From contig OX422197.1 in NCBI GenBank assembly GCA_949130485.1, positions 3,416,205 to 3,480,204 on the forward strand: a DNA stretch of 64,000 nucleotides, given 5' to 3'. The stretch is from Agelas oroides. Taxonomy: Eukaryota; Porifera; Demospongiae; Agelasida; Agelasidae. The notes below the pieces were generated by a model. That model was not told where the DNA came from. It made no database searches and was given only the letters and a program-made list of their open reading frames with translations. Made by a program: the position numbers and the translations under genes. This document shows, piece by piece, positions 45,257 to 55,987 of the stretch (position 1 is the stretch's first letter; every line of letters starts with the position of its first letter).

Positions 45257-46316
45257 TTGACTCTTGGGCCTTCTACTTCAGGTAGTGATTCCGGAAGTTC
45301 AGTATTCGTACGTAATTTCCGCTAGCAAAATTTTAACTACGGAAATGGGATCGCGTGCATGTTTACATTTTCACCTCAGCGCTTCTCACGGCAGCTACAT
45401 ACCCCGACAAAGTATATATTTCTCGAATCCTCTTTGATCGGAGAATCGAGTGGTTGGTCTTTCGTTCACTTTACTGTAACTTTGAAGTGCTTCTTTGTGA
45501 AAACTGGAGAAAACTTTGGTGTACCAGCTGATCAGTGAGATGCACGACTTCGAAAGTGACATAATCGCATTCCTTGCACCAAGAAACCCCTTCTACCACT
45601 GCTGCTGAAACTAAATATTTCACAGTACAGTGTATGTGAACTGTAATGCTTGCAAATCCAATCATACAGTAATTAGTGAGAATAATGTTCTGTTCTTACA
45701 CAATCAAGCTTTCAGAAAATTAAGGCATGCAATGTGAATACATCCAGTCAAAAGCAACAACTTTACATAGGTGCAGGATGACCATCACCTGTGAGGAAGG
45801 ATAAACACACAACGTAATGTGAATAGCTACCCATTTTCATTCCTATACAAATATCAACGGCTTCTAACACAGATTTCTAGTGCCATTTTCAGCTTCAATG
45901 AAGAGGAGGTAAAAAGATTATTGCTAAGCAGGAATAGCCCTGTGGTGTGCTTTGTAAAAAGCCTGATTATGCCCCTTTGTGGCTACCTCAATCGCAAAAG
46001 GCAACTTCCACAGGGTTCGACTCTTCTGAGTTAGAGTATTCCCGTCTTGTATATACATAATTATAGGTTTGAATTGCTAAACAAAGCAGTAAATAGCAGA
46101 ACAACACAATACTGTCTACTATGACTCACAGAAATGACAGACACTAGACCAGAGGCTGCATGAAATCCCATCATAATCAGATCATTCAATCCCTCCCAAA
46201 CATGCACATATGCCTAATTCCCAGGCTGTCCTGGTATACACATGTTCAATTTTCAGCAGTCAAATTTAGTGGTTGGCAAGCGCTGTGTTACTGCTTTCGG
46301 CTTGTGCTTGCGTGTT
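45257..46316. other. No recognisable gene
   Basis: Short frames only; no repeat structure recognised. Confidence 0.3.
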
Positions 46317-46422
46317 TAGCCTCATATTCAGGTTTTATTGCAACATCGTTTGCCGTACCACGAAGGTTAGTAGGTGCTACAGACGGCAAACGCCAGGGTG
46401 AGAAAGCCTGGTTACGAGGCTA
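46317..46422. mobile_element. Short TAGCCTC-type MITE
   Basis: TAGCCTCATATTCAGG...CGTTTGCCGT at the left is inverted at the right as ACGGCAAACG...CCTGGTTACGAGGCTA. About 106 bp. Flanking 9-mers differ. Confidence 0.55.
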
Positions 46423-47637
46423 ATAACTTTTGAGTGTCTAACAATTTCCTTAAAAAATTATAAGAAAATGCAGACTTGCCATCATCGAAGGAACATTAGT
46501 TCGGACTTCAAAACCATCCAGAGTACCTCACACTAATATGCAAGTACAAAAGAGACCTCGTACACGCACAAGATAAATGTGCACCTGAGGCCTCTTCTCT
46601 CCAGCTACAAAACCCTGAGAATGAGGCTCATTTATGGTATCCTGTCATACAGTTGCAGGTTAGTGTAGGTATTTTGGATTCATTGAACTATGCCATCCAA
46701 ACAGACCCGGGGGGAGACAGGCAACTATACTTCATTGTTGCCTACCCTACCCCGGGTACATTGGTGAAAACAGTTTGCAATAACATACCCATACTCCGTT
46801 GCTGATCACTGCTGTTGCTTCAGACTGATTTATACATTCTCAGGCTCTTTTTGGATCTCATATCTTCAGATTTCTGCATGTTGTTCCTGAAGGCTATAGA
46901 GCTCTGTACACGATGACACTCTTATGAGATAGACCACTCCATGCGCAACAGTTTGGTGAAAATTTCATCTTCGTATGCCTAACCATTCCTGAGATATGTG
47001 CAAGTTTGTATTTCCGTGCACGCATGTGATGATTACCGAATGTCTCTATTTAACACTTTGCACGCGGAAATTATATACACGTCACCGTTTATTAACACGG
47101 AAATTAAAATTATCTGTCTGAGGTCAAAGTGACAAGCGTTGCTTAGCAAGCCCTAGGCCTTGCCAGCGGCCTGATTTGCATAGGTAGCATGTAACAAGGC
47201 TGGACTAGTTTATTACGTATTACTACAATAGTTTATGTAAAAGTTTGGACAACCCTCCACTCCCTACAGCCTTCTACTTCAGTTAAATAACAGTGAACTT
47301 CATTTTACTAAAGCCTGTTAACAAAGCTTTTACCTACGTAGCACTGAACCTTAAAATGTACAAGCCAAGGTAAACCCGCAACACTAACCTCTTATGAGCA
47401 TCTTGGGGTGTGGTCATGCTCGTTACTAATAGTATTAAAGCACCATTCAGTAACTGGAAAATTGTGCAACAATCAGCTAGTTAACTTTCACAACCTTACT
47501 AATCTTAGTCGTAGTAAGCAGTAGTTAGTTGGGAAACTAAGAAGACCAGACAGTACAGTGTATGACAGGCAAATATCAGACAACAACACTGTTTGGCTGC
47601 TGTCTGTTGTGTAGGACGCCATTTTCAAAATTTGTAC
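46423..47637. other. Repeat-derived filler
   Basis: 47054-47215 is a diverged copy of 49088-49245 (ACGGAAATT..., CAAAGT.GACAAGC, AGCAAGCCCT, AAGGCTGGACTAGTTT), same orientation. No gene is seen. Confidence 0.5.
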
Positions 47638-47715
47638 GCGTGTGCACACGTAGTCTCGGTCCCAGACCAAAGACCATGGTTATTGGTCTGGGACCGAGAC
47701 TACGTGTGCACACGC
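47638..47715. repeat. Near-perfect palindrome, 33-bp arms
   Basis: CGTGTGCACACGTAGTCTCG...CCCAGACCA, a loop of about 12 nt (AGACCATGG), and the exact inverse. It lies 200 bp upstream of a PSMD13 exon. Confidence 0.97.
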
Positions 47716-47916
47716 GAAATCTCAGTTACTGTTGCTAGGGATAGGGCTTTGTATATTTACCATCACTTTTTTATCATCCCTACCTTAATAGTTTGCATAC
47801 TTTTGGCATAGCATCCCTATATCCTTTTTACATTATTAATGTTTTTGTTGTCTTGTTTTAGATAAAAGGCATCATTGTCATCCTATCCTTGTTTTGTTTT
47901 TTGTTTTTCCAAACAG

Positions 47917-47992
47917 TTGAAAGTAGATCATGCAGCTTACTACAGAGATGCTTTGCGATATCTTGGCTGTGTGGATATTGCAGATATTCCCA
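47917..47992 (+). CDS. PSMD13: PSMD13 internal exon
   Basis: 76 nt, phase 0 in and 1 out, between CCAAACAG and CCCA|GTAAGT. It encodes LKVDHAAYYRDALRYLGCVD and IADIP. Mammalian PSMD13 has [20 protein letters not shown] and IKDLP. Confidence 0.95.
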
Positions 47993-48363
47993 GTAAGTGT
48001 ACTCATCTGCATGCATGCTACTTTATATATTTGTTACATAATGCCAAACAAGCTCAAAGGTACCAGTATAGTAGAACATACCATCCAGAAAATAAAGAAG
48101 CTGCTAAAGGAGCCGAAGGACCCATGCATGGCGTTGCTGGCTCTGAACGCATACTGGTACAGTAAGATCATAATGTTGTTGAAAGTTTATCATTACAACC
48201 AAGTTATCTACACACGATGCCGTAAGTGGGATACACCAAAAGTCATAAAGAAACCAAATGGTTGAAACATGTTCTCAAGGAAAAGAAGTTGTATACTTAT
48301 ACTGATTTTTTATGTGATCATTAATTGCTGTGTCTATCTGAACTGTCTATTTTTTCTGTTCAG

Positions 48364-48443
48364 TGGCAGAACAAGTAGAGCGAGCATTTCACCTGGCCCT
48401 TGCTGCACTACTTGGTGAAACTGTGTACAACTTTGGTGAACTG
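48364..48443 (+). CDS. PSMD13: PSMD13 internal exon
   Basis: 80 nt after TTTTCTGTTCAG, ending GAACTG|GTATGT. With the split Met codon it encodes MAEQVERAFHLALAALLGET and VYNFGEL, matching mammalian [20 protein letters not shown] and FNFGEL. The following exon (normally LLMHPVLESL...) was not found up to 64000. Confidence 0.95.
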
Positions 48444-48699
48444 GTATGTTCTCATCTTCTGTGTTAACTACACTGGAACCCCTCTATTTCAACCCCCTAA
48501 AATCAGGACACACCTGTTTTCAGGACATTCCCAAACACACCTTCTCCATCTTTGTACATTAACCCTGAAGTGTGGACATACCTCTCTTAGGTGTCCAGAG
48601 TAGAGGTTTTCCACTGTAGAAGAATCATCTCATTTGCGATATGTAAATATTGATGCAGTTGTGCAAAATCTCAATTTGAGGTTGTATTTGTACATATAT

Positions 48700-48795
48700 T
48701 TATGTTTATGTATGTATGTATGTATGTATCTATGTATGTATGTATGTATGTATATATCTATGTAGGTATGCATGTACGTATGTATGCATGTATAA
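48700..48795. repeat. (TATG)n microsatellite
   Basis: TATG/TATC tetramers, partly degenerate. Confidence 0.95.
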
Positions 48796-48809
48796 ATATA
48801 TATATACCA

Positions 48810-49245
48810 TAGATCGCGAAAATTTAACACGTGAAAAAAACAACAACTTACGCGGCAATGATCATTGCATAAGCTTGCGCGGAAGTCCACAACCCCCGAG
48901 GTAAATGTCCAATCGACGACTACAGCTAGCGATACCTGGTTCTCCCGATACCTCGTAGTAGACTAAACGCTAGGAATGCTCCAGGTGCTTGTCCGTATTG
49001 TAACCAACAACCACTGAAAAATTTTGCGGATCGAACGAAACCACGAAAATTTAACACCACGAAAAATTTTCACGTGAATTATTTTTAACTCATTGCACAC
49101 GGAAATAATTTCCGCGTTTAGTTTAGCAACACGGAAATTGCCCACAATCAGCGTTGTCAAGTCTGAAAGTCAAAGTTGACAAGCATGCTAGCAAGCCCTG
49201 GGCAGTGCCAGTGGCTTGAATTGTGTACATATATACTAGGCTGGA
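48810..49245. repeat. CGAAAATTTAACAC repeat and adjacent dispersed unit
   Basis: GCGAAAATTTAACAC at 48817, ACGAAAATTTAACACCACG at 49043, and an inverse-like TTTTCACGTG suggest a small TIR element. 49088-49245 is the second copy of the 47054 repeat. Confidence 0.5.
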
Positions 49246-49611
49246 CTAGTTTGTCTAAGTAGCTTATCGCTGCCAAGTAGGCTATTTCTACTCATCTGAA
49301 GCCATTTCTGCTCGCTATACATCGTAGCTGACTAGCAATTTGAAACAGCACAATTTTACCACTGGATACTTACAGCTCCGACTTATAAGCTGGTTTCCAA
49401 GTTATGTGAAGGTGGAACTACCTCAAGTGAAAACTGGAGGCTGTTTGCTCACTGTGTTTGAGTAAAAGCTTCGGGTCTGACTGCCTCGGCTAAACTTGTG
49501 ATCACCCACATGCACTGAGTTAACGTGAAAATTTCCTGATCTATGGTACATTTTAAATTATTTGTCTGTTAGCCCCATCCCTGTTCACTAAAATATGCCT
49601 ACCTATTTTTA
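49246..49611. other. No recognisable gene
   Basis: No coding or repeat signal recognised. Confidence 0.3.
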
Positions 49612-50304
49612 ACCCTCGGCGCGCATGCGCAGCGAGGGTTACAGTACTTGGTCTGTGTGTGTGTGTGTCTGTCTGTGTGTCTGTTACTCAACATCTCACT
49701 TTTCACGTGTTTATTCGTGCCACAAACAATACTAACCTTCTCGGCGGCAGATGAAGGTCGAAAATTTTAAGCGATTTTCTCTGAAAATGCTTCATTGCGA
49801 AGCTAGAGCATTTCCTGTATGTACGGCATACGGCTACACGATAAGTCGGCCATTTTTTTACTCCGCGGAAAACGCGCATGCGTATGAATCTGGACCACGT
49901 GGCTAGCGGCGGAGAGACGTTCATTGCGGCGAGTTCGCCATTGGCGGTAAATATGCCTCCAACAAAGGTATGCCCGCAGTGTAAAGCTGCTGTGCTTGTA
50001 AGATGGAAGACATGTGAACGCTGTGATCATGTCTTTCGATCCAAACGAAAAGCAGAGTGTAATTTGCGAGAGAAAGCTATGATAGTGTGAAATCAGCAAG
50101 GAAAGCTAAAGATAAGTTGCACAAGGCCTGTGAAAGAGCGTCAGAAATTCGTGAGCGAACTTTGCATAGGCAGGAACAAAACAGAATGTGCATGGCAAGC
50201 ATGAGAGAGTCACGAGGCAGTGATCGATTTTAGTCAACACACAAGTAAAATCACATGCACTGCTGCGCTGAGGGTTTGGCACTTCAGTGCCTTTCATTAG
50301 GCAT
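49612..50304 (+). mobile_element. Zinc-ribbon element, copy 2
   Basis: Begins TTAACCCTCGGCGCGCATGC, then a GT repeat, and ends CGCTGAGGGTTTGGCACTTC with the hairpin GGCACTTCAGTGCC and TTTCATTA. Same ends and ORF order as 11375-12134 in the opposite orientation. Confidence 0.75.
49951..50235 (+). CDS. Zinc-ribbon basic protein, copy 2
   Basis: From ATG at 49951: MPPTKVCPQCKAAVLVRWKT, CERCDHVFRSKRKAEC, then a frame change near 50080 and RKAKDKLHKACERASEIRER, TLHRQEQNRMCMASMRESR. Two CxxC pairs form a likely zinc ribbon. The Arg/Lys-rich linker and HRQEQN segment match the copy at 11358-11790. Function unknown; DNA binding is plausible. Confidence 0.6.
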
Positions 50305-50415
50305 GTACTTATTTGTCACAGAATTCCATGGCAACTGTGTTTGTATGTACCGTAAGTTCCCGAAAACAGTCCCTCTTCAAGCAAACACCCTCCCCCCTCT
50401 TTAACCCCCAAATGT

Positions 50416-51053
50416 CCCGAAAGTCCTTGAACAAAAGATGCGTCTGGACGCAGAGATCCTTTTGCGTCTTGACGCGTCCGGACGTTTAATTTTCTGTACG
50501 CAGACGCACGCACGCACGCACGCACGCAAACGCAGATGCATGCAAAATTCTTCAGCTACATTCCATGTCCAAGCTGTTATATGTTTAGGCCTTGAGTCTC
50601 TCTCCCAGCCAATCTTTGTCCCATGTTGGTAGCTTTTCAAGATCCAGAAGTACAGTTGGCACTCAATCGATTGTTTCTGAAACCCCGCCCACCAACGTAC
50701 AGCGCTCAGAACTAGTGTATCCCTGGGAGACCTTCCTTGATTCTTGGATATGTCTTATTGAGAGGTCTTGGGTGTACGATGGTCTTTATCTCGTGTCGAT
50801 AGCTTGCATTTGACCTAAGATATATGCTGTCGAAAGTTAGACTTTACGGTGGAAGGCTCGCAGATGCAAACATGCGAACGCAGACGCACGCGGACGTATG
50901 CAGACACACACAGACGCACACAGACGAATGCAGATGAACGCAGACACACACAGACGCACGCAGATGAATGCAAGGCAAACTGCATCCGGTGTATGGGCAG
51001 ACGCAACCTCAAGACGCGTCCAGACGTTAGACGTTTGTTCAAAGACTTTCGGG
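50416..51053. mobile_element. Repeat G, copy 2, with TIRs
   Basis: The left end CCCGAAAGTCCTTGAACAAA is inverted at the right as TTTGTTCAAAGACTTTCGGG. It holds CpG-rich arrays of CGCAGACGCA units near each end and a decayed copy of the gene G C-terminus (LDLEKLPTWDKDW...GERLKA, - strand, about 50590-50690). Confidence 0.75.
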
Positions 51054-51424
51054 ATGCACTATAAGTGTTTTTTCCTTGTGTAGACTCCCCATAGTAAGTG
51101 TCTTCTGGACATGCTTTTAGTGAGCTTTTGGTTTAGCTCTGTTGTCGATTGTGTTCATAAACACGTACACACAAAATTACTATAGCCTCGTTTGCTGGCC
51201 ATGCTGTTCACATGAACTGTTGATCGTCATATTAGTACATGCCCCTAATTCTGCCACATTGCCTTCCCTGTAATAGGCACATGCGTGAACAGTGTAAACC
51301 AGGTGCTTTTCCTCCTCCCCCCTCCTCCACACCTGGATATGAGGCTAAAAATTTATTGCCAAGCGCCTTAGCGCAAGGCTCTGAATCGGGGATCTATTCT
51401 TGGGATGTGCGTGTGTACGTACCG

Positions 51425-51548
51425 GTCACGCTTAGGAATGTCAATTTGAGGTCACGCTCGGAATGTCAATTTGAGGTCACGCTCGGAATGTCAATTTGAG
51501 GTCACGCTCGGAATGTCAATTTGAGGTCACGCTTGGAATGTCAATTTG
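51425..51548. repeat. 24-25-bp tandem repeat, five copies
   Basis: The unit GGAATGTCAATTTGAGGTCA is repeated almost perfectly. Confidence 0.97.
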
Positions 51549-51605
51549 CACTCACTCCAGGGCAGGATATTGGATACGTGCACGACGACATCGGGACGAC
51601 GTTTC

Positions 51606-51977
51606 TTGGTGACGGAGGATGGGGAGGACAGCACGGCTGGCCCTTCACAACGTATGTATTTGCGGAGCCAAGTGCATAAATGAGTGCTGAACATAGCCAA
51701 CGGCTGGCGACTCTGAGAAAAAAAAAAGCAAAGAAGTCAGCCCACTGTAGAAGCCAAGAGAGCGAGAGAAGAACAAGAAAGAGTTCAAAAGTAGAAAGCA
51801 CGTATTGGAGATTGTTCACAAGCCAGGTATTTAGGCTCACTCTTCTCGTTACCGTTGTTTTGTACTGTTCTTTGGACTCCCACTAAACGAGCAACGCCTG
51901 ACACCTGCGCCACGCGCCCCATCCGCGCATGGCGCTTGGAGCAGCGCAAGGCATCATACGCATGCGTAATCCTAGTT
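51606..51977. repeat. Dispersed repeat R1, copy 2
   Basis: Direct copy of 318-677. Ends at CATACGCATGCGTAATCC. Confidence 0.75.
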
Positions 51978-52180
51978 GTACCATGGTGCATGGGTGGATG
52001 AAAGATGCTGCCTAAGTGTACAACTATCATGTACCCTAGGGTACATGGATGTACCCTAGCTTGTGGTTAATTTCATGAAATGATTTTTAAGTGAGTTCAC
52101 TAGAAAAACAATTTCAGTACAAGAAAGGTTTCATACCATCAATATACACAATATACATGAGAGGTTTTAACACAAAAGAG

Positions 52181-53697
52181 TCAAAACTTGCTGAAGTCGT
52201 CTATATCTGTTTGGGAAAGTCCAAAAGATGTACTGGAGGTTTGAAATGTCCCACTAGTCATGACTGGCCCAGTGAAGACATTGACTGAACAGCCACTGAA
52301 TGTGAAACTTGGAGGAAGTACAGGTGTACCAGAATTTGCAAACTGTGCAGGAGGGAAAGTAGGACAGTGAATGGTTGGTGCAAGAATATTCTGTTGACCA
52401 AGTGTACTTCTCTTTGGGACTACTTGCTTGTTACTAATGTCAGCAAGGGCTTCACAGGCTTCCCGATGTTGTTCCAAGCCAGGTCGCCCATATACTCTAA
52501 GACTGTCAATGCTCTTGTGGCCAGTTCGGACCTGAATGGTCTTCTCTGGAATTCCATGGTTGTACATTCGAGTAGCTCCTGTTGCTCGAAGGCTGTGATT
52601 GGTTTTTCCACTCATACCAGCTTCAGCAAATATGTCCTTCACCATTCGATCAAGCTTGTTCCATCCAATTGGTACCACGGAATACCATGGTTTCTCAGGG
52701 TCTTCAGGAGTTTTAGGTAGTGGCGTGAAGTAGAAGGCATCTTTCTCTTTGGCCCCTTTAGGCAGTTTCAAGATATAGAAATCAAGTAATCTCACATGGC
52801 AATGGTCTCCAGCACTGGGACAAACAAACTGCCGAACCACTTTATTCTCTCGACGTAGGTCAGCAAGACCTCCACGGAAATCTTAGACCCATACTCGGTG
52901 TACTTCCAGTGGTCATTCTCTCTCTGAAATTGTGAAAGCTTGAGTTCCCTATGTTCTTTCCCACCTCACAGACAAAAATTTTTTCCATTAAGGAAAAAAA
53001 CAGCCCTCACTAGTGCTTTAGGCGAATGGCAACCTAGGATTTGCTGCTCCCAAAGAATGGCCTCTTCTTCTTCTGATATAATTGATGCATGCTTGATTTC
53101 AACTCCTATTCCCTCTTTGTGCAAATTCTGGTAAGTAGTTTCCATTGTCCCATGAAAACACCTAAAACGCACGTCCTTTTTGTCGAAAATATCGAACGGA
53201 TGCCTGTTGGTTTGCCGCATAATACGTTGCAAAGCGCACAAAATGAGATGGATCGTAGCCGGAGGGTACTTACTGCCGTCCTTTTTCCTGAGTTCGATAG
53301 TGAATAAGGATAGCCACTTTGCAAGGCTTTCGGCGTCTTCTGTGTGCAAGATGTCCATAGGACATTTGTCGCTGCAACGTTTGTTGCGTTCAGTGATCCA
53401 CTCAGTCAGAGCCCGCAGAGCCCACTGGTCGTTCTTTTGCGTATTCTTAGGAACGACACCCTTCGACGTCTCCTCCAGGGCTTCAGAAGTGGTCGGGTCA
53501 GCAAACCGCTTAGGACTTTCACCGTTGCACTTTCGCTTCGTCCTAGCAAGCGGTTCAAAATCACTATCGTCTGAGTCCCAGTCTTCCATTCCTAGGGAAA
53601 AATTTTCCTTTATTCTCTTTCTCGTACCAGCAGATGGCGGATACTGGAGCTTCTCCAGCAAACTCTGTGCTACAACGTTAGCCATAGCTGCTAACAA
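52181..53697 (-). pseudogene. Crypton-type tyrosine recombinase, decayed
   Basis: The N-terminal part (52966-53697) starts MLAAMANVVAQSLLEKLQYP and has WALRALTEWITERNKRCS, LAKWLSLFTIELRKKDGS and YPPATIHLILCALQRIMRQT, the SAM-like core-binding region. The catalytic part starts FLNGKNFCL, then TGA (52966-52968) exactly where the first catalytic Arg of LRGG is expected (CGA to TGA fits), then GGKEHRELKLSQF. After a frame change, KTNHSLRATGATRMYNHGIP carries HxxR, RTGHKSIDSLRVYGRP carries GH and the Tyr. This is the DUF3504/Crypton family, the source of ZMYM2/3/4 and QRICH1 domains. It ends at 52181. Confidence 0.85.
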
Positions 53698-53789
53698 AAC
53701 TTAACGGCGGTATAGTAAAATGAATAACAAGCTAATTGGTGCGTTTGACGTCATTGTGGTCAATTAGTGTTACCATGGTACAAGTCGGC

Positions 53790-54503
53790 TGTACCACGGG
53801 CTTCTGCGGGTGTATGGGTTGTACCCTTCGTGCAGTTTTATGTATTCCCTCGGGCTTCGCCCTCGGGAATACATAAAACTGCACTCAGGGTACAAATCCC
53901 ATACACCCTAGAAGTAGCCTCGTTCCCAGGCCCTGCGCGTTCGTCGCTTGCAGTACGAAATTCGCGCAGAGGGCCTGGGCTCGTTCATCACGTGATGTGT
54001 GCCGCAGCTTACATCACGTCCATTCTACTGGAATCAATGATGTCATAGATGAGCTAGCGCCCAGTTTAGCGTTGAAAGAGGCCCACAGAGATCACAGTAA
54101 TGGTTCGTGTGCGAACTTACCTAAGTGCTAAAAGTCTCGGCAGCGAAAGAGCACAAGCTGCCATGTTTAGCTGGATAGTAGACGTCTATATTCAGATACC
54201 TTGCCACATCGTGTTACTAGGTCGACCCTGGATTTCGGCTCCTCGTCTTCTTCAGCTTGAGTTTACTATTGTAGTCTATCGTACGCGCGTGACCTGTTTC
54301 AGGTTCTTCCAACTCCATTTGTGGTTATCTCTACAACCAATGCTGCAACATGGCGCGGCCATATCTGGTGTGACGTAAAATTACGGCTGCGGCACACATC
54401 ACGTGATGAACGAGCCCAGGCCCTCTGCGCGAATTTCGTACTGCAAGCGACGAACACGCAGGGCCTGGGAACGAGGCTACCCTAGAAGCCCATGGTACAA
54501 CTA
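53790..54503. mobile_element. Foldback MITE split by a nested MITE
   Basis: TGTACCACGGGCTTCTGCGG... folds on its inverse ...AGAAGCCCATGGTACAAC. The central stem is GTGCAGTTTTATGTATTCCC with a CTCGGGCTTCGCCCTCGGG hairpin. The right arm is interrupted by the MITE 53915-54479. TAGTTGTACCATGG also occurs at 51973-51986, on the far side of the Crypton gene. Confidence 0.8.
53915..54479. mobile_element. 565-bp TAGCCTCG MITE with 9-bp duplication
   Basis: Begins TAGCCTCGTTCCCAGGCCCT; TIRs of about 95 bp; flanked on both sides by CCCTAGAAG (53906-53914 and 54480-54488). The CACGTGATG segment inside the TIR is shared with the other members. Confidence 0.95.
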
Positions 54504-55379
54504 TTACTTGTACAATGGAGGATAGAAGGGATCAAGGGTTCTAGCACCTGAGATCAGTCTTTGCAGCATTTCGTAAAGCTGAGTACCACTTCTTCCAACT
54601 GTCGACCCAGGCCAGACTGCTATAGTCAGGCAGATTGGTGCAATATATGAAACAATTGCTCATTTGATGATTAAAGCATGAAATTTGGTGTATAGTAAGA
54701 ACATGCCCTAAGGAAAATTTTAAGCTGTAGGGCCATCGCAGATTTGACCTTTGACCTCAGTGGCAGCCATTTTCCAAAATGGCCGACAGAATTATCTATT
54801 TCTCAATATATCCACTTCTAGTCCACTTAGAATCCTGATCTTGGTGTCTAAATAATACATTTCTAGGGCAAGGATTGAATTGCAAACATGAGAACTGCTA
54901 AATTTCACAACCATTTCAATTTTTGGTGACTCAATTAGCCTTGGGGGTGTACCTATAGGGACCAAAGAATAAAGTGTTCAATCAAGTGAAAAATAGGTAG
55001 GAAAGGATTGAAATAGAACTAATTATCAAAAGTATATCTACAAAAGAAAAGCTAATTGTGGCAGCCATCTTGAATTTAAGGTGACCTGGACATTGAATAT
55101 TCCCATCATGTTTGGAATACCTCTGTGTCGTGTTAAACATGCTGATATACTGCAATTTGTTATATTTCCACATAAATCTGCATTATTTGGGCAAGGATTT
55201 TAAGGAAACTAACTGAAACCATTCTGTTGCCATGTGGAAGTAAAACAAATTGCAGTATATCAGCATACATGTATCTTCTGTTTGGCTATAGAATAGGATA
55301 TACATCAGTGTTACTTTAAATGATACAACTGATTGGTTGGCACAATTTAAGTGTCCAGATACTGATCAGGGCATCGTAC
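54504..55379. other. Filler with one strong stem-loop
   Basis: No gene. 55139-55172 and 55231-55266 form an inverted repeat (ATGCTGATATACTGCAATTTG), probably a small foldback element. Confidence 0.6.
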
Positions 55380-55987
55380 ATCTCATGGTAGCTTGGGAAC
55401 AGCTACAAACATCTGTGCCCAGACATGACCTGCCTGGTAGGTGCTCTCTTTGTGTGTTCCACAAATGCAGCTCAAGTTGGTGGAAGGCCATCCATTGATC
55501 TGCCTTCAGTCTGAGAGAACAGCTGCTTCCGTGTCTTGTTCACCTTCACTTCAGTGCTTGCACGGTCATAGAGGACAACTACAAAGTGCTCCAGTACCTC
55601 GAGTTGATCATCAATAGAGCTGGGATGCAGAGTTGATGCTAAGGTGCAGAATGCTGGGGTGACATCATTCTTTCCACGGCCAGCAAAGGATGACACTGTT
55701 TCACATCCACTGAATGAATGTAGGAAGGGCAAGGCAATGCACTTCTCTGGAGCAAGGGCACCCTGCCATCTCGTGGGCTGGGAGGTATCTGAAGCTTTTG
55801 CCTGAGGCAAAGGCAACTCATAGTTCATCTGACTACTACACAGATTGACGGGCTCTCTCTTGACATCTAGAGATACCCTGGATGTTGCTGTGCAGCCTCT
55901 CCAAAATGTCAAGGCAAGTGATGTCAGAATGACAATCCTGTTTCCTCTAACCAGCAGGTCGTCTTGGCATGTTAGTTTGGATGCCAC
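55380..55987 (-). pseudogene. Unidentified conserved protein with SGCETVSSFAGRGK motif, fragment
   Basis: The - strand reads MASKLTCQDDLLVRGNRIVI, then ALAPEKCIALPFLHSFSGCE, TVSSFAGRGKND, LEVLEHFVVVLYDRASTEVK and QLFSQTEGRSMDGLPPT. The pattern FLHxFSGCxTVSSFxGRGK followed by YDR is one I recall from abundant repeat-associated proteins in cnidarians, sponges and fish. Function is not known to me. It is a broken C-terminal part; upstream sequence is unreadable. Confidence 0.55.

Larger units (their letters stand above)
27350..47916 (+). other. PSMD13: PSMD13 intron (20.6 kb)
   Basis: Flanking exons join in phase 0 (HYHQ|LKVDHAAYY), matching contiguous protein. All elements between are intronic, including possible - strand genes at 34.5-35.2 kb and 44.3-45.3 kb. 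Confidence 0.8.

Noticed and set aside
55320-55440. A + strand exon resembling the next PSMD13 exon (VAWEQLQTSVPRHDLPG before GTAGGT)
   Set aside because: The amino acids do not match the expected PSMD13 segment; the stretch reads better as the antisense of the unidentified - strand ORF.
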